A stretch of DNA of 64,000 nucleotides, taken from NCBI GenBank assembly GCA_005765155.1, contig VCCP01000001.1, positions 5,828,001-5,892,000 of the forward strand, read 5' to 3'. The position numbers and the translations under genes were made by a program. This DNA comes from Zelopaecilomyces penicillatus (Eukaryota; Ascomycota; Sordariomycetes; Hypocreales; Pseudodiploosporaceae). How positions within the stretch are numbered: position 1 is the stretch's first letter; the number at the start of each line of letters is the position of its first letter. Below, piece by piece: positions 56,623 through 64,000 of the stretch. A model generated the notes under the pieces. That model was not told where the DNA came from. It worked only from the letters and a program-made list of their open reading frames with translations, and did not search any database.

Positions 56623-57910
56623 CTATGCTTCTCCTATGACGCTTCCCAAAGCTGCTATGAAACTCTGTAATTCATTCACTAGCACATAATTAGCAACGGC
56701 TTTTTCTTCCTATGAATATAGAGGTGATATATATATCTGTTGTTGACTTACTAGTGTTGTAGTGAACCATGCTGACTCTCACTACTCCATGCTGATCTAG
56801 CTTCAATACTTCACGGACTAGTCGATCTGAATAGAAGCTACCCCATCTAAAGCCAATGTTGGTTTTTGCCTCCACAGCTTCAACCACATCCTGAGCCTTC
56901 CAACCATTGACAGTAAAACTGACTGTCGATACTCGCGAGTTGGCATCTCCAGTAATATCACCGTAGATTGTAACATGAGCTAATTTTGTAAGGTAGCTTA
57001 ATAGCGCAGTTTGCAGCGTTTCTTCATGTTTTATAACGCGTTTCCACATTTCCGAATCGGGCGTTCCAAGGTATTCCACGACATGAGGGATGGCCTGGCA
57101 CAACTCGTAAGAGCCAGCCGCCAGCCCAAGCTTATCTTCTAATGTGACTTGTGGGTTGAAGTAATGCCCGAGGGACTTGACATGTCTTTGCGCGCCGTAA
57201 CTCGCATACAGCATAGAAACATGCGGGCCGAAAACTTTGTACCAAGAAAATGCGTAGAAGTCAACTCCAAGAGCTTGAACATCAATAGGTCGATGGGGGG
57301 CATACGCAACACCATCGACACAGACCAATGCGCCTACCTCATGTGCATTTGCTGCAATTTTCGCGATGTCTGTTATAGTCCCAAGAACATTACTTGCGTG
57401 GGTGCACACAACTAGCTTTGTCTTGTGAGAGAAGAAAGGTTCTTGCTTGTTGAGAAATCGCTCTGGCACCACAAGGGAAGGGGGGGCTGGCTTTTTGGGA
57501 GACCACCACTTGATTACGAGGTCCTGGCGCTCGGCTAAATCAATCCATGGGGCAATGTTGGCTTCATGGTCGATGGCAGAAATAACAATCTCATCCCCAG
57601 GCTTGAATTTGAGAGCAAACGACAGGTTGCGGAATAGCTGCGTAGTAGATGGGCCGTAGACAATCTCATCCACATTGGCGTTGATGAATCTAGCACCGGC
57701 CTCGTAAGCGGTCGTGTAGGCCGCAGTGGCGTCGCGACTCACGGCGTAAGAAGCGCCGAGTTGGACATTGGTGTTGGTGAGATAATCCCGGACGGAATTG
57801 ATCACGGTGCCCAAAGTTTGGCTTCCACCAGCATTATCAAGGAAGACCTTATCTTGCTGAAGGGCTGGGAATTTTGCCCGAACATCGGATTCATGATTCT
57901 CAAAAGCCAT
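56623..57910 (-). CDS. Class V aminotransferase / cysteine desulfurase-like PLP enzyme
   Basis: Main exon 57910-56752 holds the whole catalytic fold: KVFLDNAGGSQTLG at the start, GPSTTQLFRNL, SAIDHEANIAPW (H115), CTHASNVLGT, CVDGVAYAPH (D199, H206) and FSWYKVFGPH with the PLP lysine K225, then VRVSMVHYNT. It resembles the NifS-like VC1184 subfamily; substrate unknown, and I see no mitochondrial targeting signal, so it is probably not the housekeeping Nfs1. After HYNT the frame can run on to a stop at 56690 (406 aa) with an unlikely tail. Alternatively, a strong donor (A|GTAAGT at 56752/56751) and an AAG acceptor at 56706 remove 46 nt and give KKAVANYVLVNELQSF and a stop at 56623 (413 aa). I prefer the spliced form, since this end looks like the family's C-terminal helix; 46 nt is short for an intron. 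Confidence 0.85.
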
Positions 57911-58887
57911 GTCTGATGATTTGCTAACAGTTCAACTGGGTTTCTTGAGACGGGTGTTGGGTGTGAGATGCAATGAGGGCCAAGTTCAAGAGGCCAAGTT
58001 TAAGAACTGGGGAGCTTGAGAACCCTGATGGTGGCAGCAACCCCGACTATCCTATTATTAATAAAATAGTTGGTATCATGTTGTCCTGTATACTGATTCG
58101 TATTGGACAGTTATTAATCAACGAGGCTGCTATAACCACCATCTTGTCGTTGTAACCGCATGCGTTTGCTAATAGCGATCCTCCGATCCTTTGGATGGAA
58201 ACTGGCGCTTAGTGGATCAACACTGAACTGCCGTTCTTGACCTCGGCCTGGATTGGAAGCGGGGAAACCATTGTTGTTCCAGCGTTTGTTGGGGCGCAGG
58301 ATGCAGCGTGCATTTTGCCTGTGTGTGGCTACTTAACAATCATGAAAGTCGTGGGGACGTTTGACTGATGTTAGTAGCATGCGTATCAACCGCCAGTCTG
58401 GGCTGGATCTGCAGCTAAGCTCTTCGGCGCGTCCATGCACGTCAAGAGGTTCTGGACTGGGCTCTAAGGGCCTATCAAGCCTCTCAATTAGTGAGGCAGT
58501 GTTGTCTGAATATGTACAAGGTAAATAGTCCGATTGGCTTCTGGCACAAGGGTTGGTTTGAAGTTGACAAGAGGATATATTTCGTTGGCGGAGAGGCATC
58601 TGTCGCACCTGGGCAAGACGCATGGCGCTTGACAGCAAGTATTGGTTTTGCACTACAGACAGTGCAGGGGCGCTACTATAGCACATGTCTACATGGCACT
58701 GACAGAGTGCCCGTGGTTGGTGGGGCTCAGCTCAATGTCAATACTGCCTGGAGAGATTTTGACCTGGTAAAAAAAGTTCAACAGTCCTCGGCTTATCTCG
58801 GAATTCTTCAATCATATTATTGCACAATCTTTCACAACCTACCAGACCTCCCAGCTGCACTGGCCGGAGGAATTCATCACTGCCACG
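57911..58887. other. Divergent promoter region
   Basis: About 1 kb between the starts of the aminotransferase (-) and the Tpa1-like gene (+). AT-rich near 58040-58160. A 194-codon frame from 58491 runs into the Tpa1 gene in another phase and is a shadow. Confidence 0.5.
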
Positions 58888-60918
58888 ATGAAAAGAAAAG
58901 CGGGAAGCCATCTCAATGGCAAGGAAGCCAGCAAGAAACCCAAGACCTGTACGCCACCCTGAGCCCGTCCTCCACCCCATTGAAAAACAAATTCCACCTT
59001 GGCCCAGCAGCTCACAGCTCCGGCAGCCATCAACACCGAGCATGCGAAAAAGCGCTTCCGTGGAGGACTATTTGACGAGTCTGTCCTGAAGTCATATACC
59101 GAAGAATACGCTGAGTCTTCGCCCTACAAGCACGCCGTTATCCATGAGCTGGCAGACGACAAGCTCTTGCGCTCAGTTCGAGACGAGATTCGTAACAATG
59201 TTCAATTTACCCCCAAAGAGACGGATATCTACAAGATCCACCAGTCCGGTGATCTTGCAAACCTCGACGGTCTAGACGATGAGTCTTTGGCGAAGCTCCC
59301 ATCATTGCTTACGCTCCGAGACGCCATCTACTCCGAGACGTTTCGAAACTACATTTCTGGTATTACTGGTTGCGGTCCCCTAAGCGGGAAGAAAACGGAC
59401 ATGGCCATCAACGTATATACTCCCGGCTGCTACCTACTCTGCCACGACGACGTGATTGGCAGTCGGCGAGTGAGCTACATTCTCTACCTAACAGATCCGG
59501 ACACTCCTTGGAAGCCCGAATGGGGCGGTGCTCTACGCCTGTTTCCTGTCCAACAGCTCAAGAACAAAGACGGCGAAACTGCAAAGACGCCGCTCCCTGA
59601 CGTTGTTAAGGTCATCCCCCCTGCGTGGAACCAGCTCAGCTTCTTCGCTGTTCAGCCTGGAGAGAGCTTTCACGATGTCGAAGAGGTTTATCACGCCGAG
59701 ACCAAAGCACAGCTGGAAAAGGAAGGTGGACGCGTTCGAATGGCCATCAGCGGCTGGTTCCATATCCCCCAGCTTGGCGAAGATGGCTATATTGAGGGTG
59801 AGCAGGAAAAGAATGCCAAAAATAGCAGCTTAATGCAATTGCAAGGCAACCCTGCTCAGTATGACGAACCTCGTGCAAGACCTGTCAAAATTGAGCGACC
59901 AAAAGCCAGTGACGCCGAATTTGAAGAAGCGGATCTCGAGTTTTTGCTCAAGTATATTGCCCCTACATATTTGACTCCAGACACACTGGAGCAAGTCTCA
60001 GAACACTTTGAGGAAAATTCCAGCATCACACTAGCAGATGTCTTGTCTAAAAAATTTGCCAAGCGGCTTCGAGAGTATGTGGAAGCTCAAGAAAAAGAAA
60101 CGCTCCCAGCAGACAGCACAGCTATTGAGAAATCCTCGGCGTGGAAGGTATCCAAGCCACCACACAAGCATCGATACCTTTACCAGTATCCCAATGCAGC
60201 TGATGAGCTTCGAACTTCCCAAGAGGAATCCCCAATCACCGAGCTTCTGGACATTCTTTTGCCGAGCCGTCAATTTCGACACTGGCTACAGATTTCCACA
60301 GGTTGCACCCTTGAGAACCACGATATTTTGGCCCGCCGATTCCGCCACGGACAAGACTATACCTTGGCTACTGGTCATGATGGCAAGCCTCGGTTAGAGC
60401 TTAATCTAGGCATCACCCCCACATCAGGATGGGGTGATGCTGATGCAGACGATGAGGAAGAGAACGAAAAAGAAAGCCAGGCAAAGCGCAAGGATAAGGG
60501 AAAGGGAAAGAGCAAGGGCAAGGGCAAAGCTGTCGTTGAGGATACACCCAAAGAAGTTGAAGAAGTTGGTGGTCACGAGGTCTACATGGCTGGTGATGAT
60601 GATACAAACGAGGATGCAGCCGTGTACAAATCGAGCGGTGACGACGACAACATCCTGTTTTTCCAGGCTGCTGCTTGGAACAAGATGACCTTGGTACTTA
60701 GGGATAGCGGTGCGCTCAAGTTTGTCAAGTACGTCAGCAAACAGGCAAAGGGAGACCGGTGGGACATCTCGGCTGCCTTTGACGTGGAAGACTTGGATGA
60801 TGAAAATGGGGAGGGTGAAGAGGATGGAAATGGGGCATCGGCCGGTCCGGTCCTGGACGAATCATCAGAGGAAGAGTTCAAAGGTTTCTCAGACTCAGTT
60901 GACAGCGATTCTGACTAA
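58888..60918 (+). CDS. TPA1: Prolyl dihydroxylase Tpa1/OGFOD1 (2-oxoglutarate/Fe(II) oxygenase)
   Basis: The main exon ends at TAA 60918. A small first exon (58888-58948, MKRKAGSHLNGKEASKKPK) is proposed; the 69-nt intron (GTACGC...CTCACAG, to 59017) keeps the frame and yields 653 aa, with a basic, nuclear-type N-terminus like yeast Tpa1. The N-terminal oxygenase domain starts KRFRGGLFDE and carries CHDD (H163, D165), FHDVEEV (H239) and RVRMAISGWFH (R261 probable) for iron and 2-oxoglutarate. A second, degenerate double-stranded beta-helix domain follows (ISTGCTLENHDILARRFRHG to FFQAAAWNKMTLVLRD), as in Tpa1. An inserted Lys-rich repeat (KRKDKGKGKSKGKGK) and an acidic tail are seen. Homologues hydroxylate ribosomal protein uS12 and affect translation termination and oxygen response. 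The first exon is the least certain part. Confidence 0.93.
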
Positions 60919-61478
60919 AAATGATGTTATGTTTGATACCAATTTACGAATTGTAGGTCGACTGTAGGAAGCATGTTTGACTAAAAAGTTGATTCTTTTT
61001 TCTTATGCGTCTTTGAACGACATCTTGGTTTCTACTGGGACTCATAAATTCGCTAGTAGCTTCTTCCCCAATCATATACAAAGTAACCTTTGTGGTTTTG
61101 CCCATGTGATGTAACACCAACGAACTATTACTTCTCGAATATTTCGTTGAAATGGCTAGGTGCGGCCGGGAATAGCCATTTCTCTAAGTGAGTTGCGTCT
61201 GGCGACCCAACTAATCTGGCGAAGCAGAAAAGGTGTTGTGCTTGTGTTGCGCTGCACATGTGTGGCGAGAGCAAACAGAGCCCGCCCCGCGCTCGTCTTC
61301 TAACCAAGAAGCTTGGCGTCCAAGTGTGTCAGTTCATATAACATACGCCTAACCTATTGGGGCATCATTTCCATTCTGCCCCATAACGGCATTGAAGGTG
61401 GCCGGCCAGTTGGTTTATTTCGGCCAAGAATTTGAGTATAAAAAGGTTTGCGGACTCTTGTCCAGTCCAAAATCTTCA
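60919..61478. other. Convergent intergenic 3' region
   Basis: 560 bp between two stops. AT-rich near the Tpa1 end. No gene or RNA is supported. Confidence 0.5.
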
Positions 61479-62675
61479 TCAAGTAGGGTTCAGTGAGTCT
61501 GCAAATATTTCTGACAGTTCAGCCTGGAGAAGCTCTGTGACACCTTGAGCCTCTTGACTTCTGCCCGATTGTGTGAGATGATTGACTGTATCGTGGCCCA
61601 AGAACGCAATCCATGGTACAGTGCCCATGCCCTTCCCTCTGCTAAGGTTGATTTTATCAGGTGACAGTATCTGTACCAGCTTTCGCAACCCCTTCCGATC
61701 GTTAAAGAATTGAAGTGCCGGGGCGTGGTCAGGATGTGTTGGGTGATGTAAGTGTAAGTGGGCTTTCTCCACGGGGAATGCACGTGGAAGCCGGTCGGCA
61801 GTGGCAATATGTGCATCAAACAGCTTCTCTGAAGGTGCTGTCCTGCTGTAAGATTCAACGGTTGTCAGCCATGAAACAGATCTCCACGGCTGCACCAGGA
61901 GCTTTGGAAGCAACGGATTTTTCTGGTAAAGCTCTTCGGCTTGAAGGATAGTTTGGATAGCGGCATCTAGGTTTCCATATTGCGGCTGGCTCTTGACCCG
62001 AACAAGCTGAGATAGCAGGAAAGATGCACGCTTAAGACGCTGTGCCTCGTCGGTGCTGCCTGCATTTCCATTCATCGCCTGTGTGATCCACTCCCAAGCT
62101 ATAGCCTCCATATTCTCAGCCACAAGGAAAGGCGCGAGTGCACGAACAAAAGGTATGTTGTCGAGGAATTGCAGGCCACCTTGATCGGCAGATGTTCGAA
62201 GCCATCGCACAATACGCGCCGCTACGTTTGAAGAACCCATGGCAGCGAATGAATCCAGACTGGGAAGTTGTTGTCGCTTGGCCACGATGCAGCCGGTAGC
62301 GGCTTGCAACGTCATCATTCCTCTTGAAACTGCATGATCAAAGACATCCATAGGGTCACGCTTTATGCCAGGCAGTGCTGTAGGAAGAGCCGTGGGAATA
62401 GACGAGGCGGCGTTTTTGTTGTAGCTGAATAGAGGATTGGACAGGATGGATTTTAGATGCTGCGTTGCAGCTGAATGGCGGATGAGTTGGTCGGCGTCGG
62501 GTTTGGGAACAATGGCGCTATCGGATGCACGTCCATACTCGAGATCCAGCTGGTTACGGAAGGATGATTTGAGTCCGTCGAGGAGCTTCTGAGACTGTTG
62601 CGCAGACAATGGGAGTGGTTCGTGATAGCCAGCGAAGAGCTTCCTCAACGAGTTGACCGACTTGGTTGAGAACAT
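61479..62675 (-). CDS. Conserved-looking hypothetical protein, possible mitochondrial protein
   Basis: A single exon of 398 aa from the ATG at 62675; the open frame extends to a TTG at 62702 with no further ATG, so 62675 is chosen. The N-terminus (MFSTKSVNSLRKLFAGYH) has Ser, Lys and Arg but no acidic residue, which would suit a mitochondrial presequence. The rest is mostly helical, with Leu/Ala/Gln-rich segments such as RLKRASFLLSQLVRVKSQ and AAIQTILQAEELYQK, reminiscent of helical-repeat proteins, but I cannot name a family. A His-rich segment (HLHLHHPTHPDHAP) is notable. Length, codon continuity and lack of low complexity make it a real gene. It converges with TPA1; no function is proposed. 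Confidence 0.75.
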   Translation of the reverse strand: MFSTKSVNSLRKLFAGYHEPLPLSAQQSQKLLDGLKSSFRNQLDLEYGRASDSAIVPKPDADQLIRHSAATQHLKSILSNPLFSYNKNAASSIPTALPTALPGIKRDPMDVFDHAVSRGMMTLQAATGCIVAKRQQLPSLDSFAAMGSSNVAARIVRWLRTSADQGGLQFLDNIPFVRALAPFLVAENMEAIAWEWITQAMNGNAGSTDEAQRLKRASFLLSQLVRVKSQPQYGNLDAAIQTILQAEELYQKNPLLPKLLVQPWRSVSWLTTVESYSRTAPSEKLFDAHIATADRLPRAFPVEKAHLHLHHPTHPDHAPALQFFNDRKGLRKLVQILSPDKINLSRGKGMGTVPWIAFLGHDTVNHLTQSGRSQEAQGVTELLQAELSEIFADSLNPT

Positions 62676-64000
62676 TGTGCTAGGTGAGTAACGATCGTTC
62701 AAGGCGATCCACCTATCAAAGCACTACTTGATGAGCTGCTGTAGGTCCACCAGGGAATGCTTTGACAATACGTAACAAGTAATCTTCAAGATTGTGGTCG
62801 TGCTTGTCATCCATTAACGTATCGAGCGATTGATGTCGCCATGATACGTTCCAATGTGGGCCAGATATTGGACTGTCATGTGACTTGAGCTCTTGTTGAT
62901 AAAGAGCTTTTTAGATAAGCAGCCAAAGCATCCCAGAGCTACAGTGGGGTCCCCACAAACTTGCGTTTAGGTAGCAGCGGTGGCGAAGTAGAGATACTTT
63001 TTCCCTCTCTCCTTGTGGTGGTACATACGCAAACACACCCTCGACTGACAAGTACCACCCAACACCATTCTAGCGAGTGGGTCTTGGACTCCAATGCAGC
63101 TGGACGTTGAATTGACCGTTCTGGTAGACAGGGCTCGTCAGTGCATTGAGAGATCGATCCTACAATGGGAACAAAAGGACAGCTCTGGCAAAATAGAAGT
63201 CAACTGGCCGGTCGCAATTGTGGCCATTGAGTCCCTAGGGTCGGTCTTGCGCCCATCTTGGCATCATAAGCCTGTCACCCGCTATCCACACAACGTGGAA
63301 TGTAGGCAGTTCGGGTCAGATCCAGGTCTACAGATCTGGGGAGCTTGCGTCATTGTCGCAGTGTCGCCAGCGAGAATAGGTGCAGCCCGTGCCGGTAAGC
63401 GGTATCTCTCCCACGCCGCACTGTCCAGGCTAAGATCCACCCGCTGTCTTGCGCGGTGCCCTCTACAGTCTTTTGTGTGGATGCAAGAACCCGCCGAGTT
63501 GCAACTTGCAATTGGCAGACATGCTACTACGTACATAGTTGCCACCAGATGCCGTCCGTTAGATGGGGGTTTGGCACTGACGGTCACTCGGGCACTGGGG
63601 CGTTGGGAGAGCAAGCAAGGAGGGAGGAATGGTGCTGCTGGCTTGTCCGTTCTTGTATGTGACCATCAGCACGAACCCACCAACACAGACAGGCCGAGTA
63701 CGTGGCTTTCTCACTCTCAGCAAGTCACTAGGTACCTAGCTCTCAACCTTTGATTCCTTGCCATTGGCCCATTAGCAGCGATTCGTGGCCCATATTGTAG
63801 GCACACAAAGGCATCTCTTCCCCCAGGCCTACGTACCCCTCCACCCAAAGGAACCTTGCCACCTGTCTGCCCAGAGGTACTCTCGCCCAAGGGTCTAGGT
63901 TCCAGTTGATTTTAGCGGCAGCCCGTAGGTTTCACGGGCTCGCCTACTTCGCCCAAGGTCTCGTTCAGCAGGCACTTGGGGGCTGGGTGCTGGGTGCTGC
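62676..64000. other. Right-end non-coding stretch
   Basis: About 1.3 kb upstream of the 61479-62675 gene, to the window edge. A 219-codon ATG frame (63094-63753, +) has a composition rich in Arg, Ala, His and Cys, overlaps a 110-codon frame on the other strand and shows no domain; I do not support it as a gene. C-rich and GGTACC-containing segments appear after 63700. Confidence 0.4.

Noticed and set aside
63094..63753. 219-codon plus-strand frame near the right end
   Set aside because: No domain, opposing 110-codon frame, chance-like amino-acid use; not supported as a gene.

Overview
This window comes from a filamentous ascomycete, probably Sordariomycetes and plausibly Hypocreales. Genes are monocistronic and on both strands. 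Introns are short (about 46 to 178 nt), start GTANGT/GTGNGT, and carry CTAAC/CTAAT-type branch sites. The families are typically fungal: Zn2Cys6 and C2H2 regulators, a HET protein, a CFEM protein, a GPI-anchored Cu-type SOD and an Flc/TRP-like protein. Genus cannot be fixed by reading alone.

Layout. 1-1034: 3' end of a Zn2Cys6-type regulator. 1502-3929 (-): conserved fungal protein with one intron. 5082-5873 (-): GPI-anchored copper-only-type SOD. 8566-9034 (+): a three-exon gene for V-ATPase V0 subunit f, too fragmented for an ORF scan. 10063-11862 (+): HET-domain protein, tail-to-tail with a DUF4291 gene (11968-12627, -). 13748-16681 (+): Vps9, with VPS9 and CUE domains and five exons. 17082-19468 (-): Flc/TRP-like membrane protein. 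22155-25619 (-): large C2H2 regulator. 30068-30559 (+): DUF202 membrane protein. 32639-34123 (-): Zn2Cys6 regulator. 34124-50730: a 16.6-kb stretch with no convincing gene, rich in microsatellites, homopolymers, small palindromes and TACGGAGTA/TAGGTACC-type motifs. 50731-52106 (+): protein phosphatase methylesterase PPE1. 53722-54318 (+): CFEM protein. 55347-56490 (+): ribulose-phosphate 3-epimerase. 56623-57910 (-): class V aminotransferase/cysteine desulfurase-like enzyme. 58888-60918 (+): Tpa1/OGFOD1 prolyl dihydroxylase. 61479-62675 (-): unrecognised, possibly mitochondrial protein. 62676-64000: nothing supported.

There is no operon or obvious biosynthetic cluster. Most genes are core housekeeping or regulation: vacuolar acidification (V0 f), Rab5/Vps21 trafficking (Vps9), PP2A methylation (PPE1), pentose phosphate (RPE) and translation/oxygen sensing (Tpa1). 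Two encode secreted, GPI-type surface proteins (SOD, CFEM). The accessory-looking part is the HET/DUF4291 pair. I did not find a clear new multi-gene system. The best leads are the HET/DUF4291 pair, the 16.6-kb gene-free block with its recurrent TACGGAGTA motif, and several gene-structure points (hidden subunit f gene, A23 tract inside a PPE1 intron, alternative C-terminus of the aminotransferase). No tRNA, rRNA, transposon or CRISPR was recognised. Exon borders were read by eye from splice consensus and reading phase.
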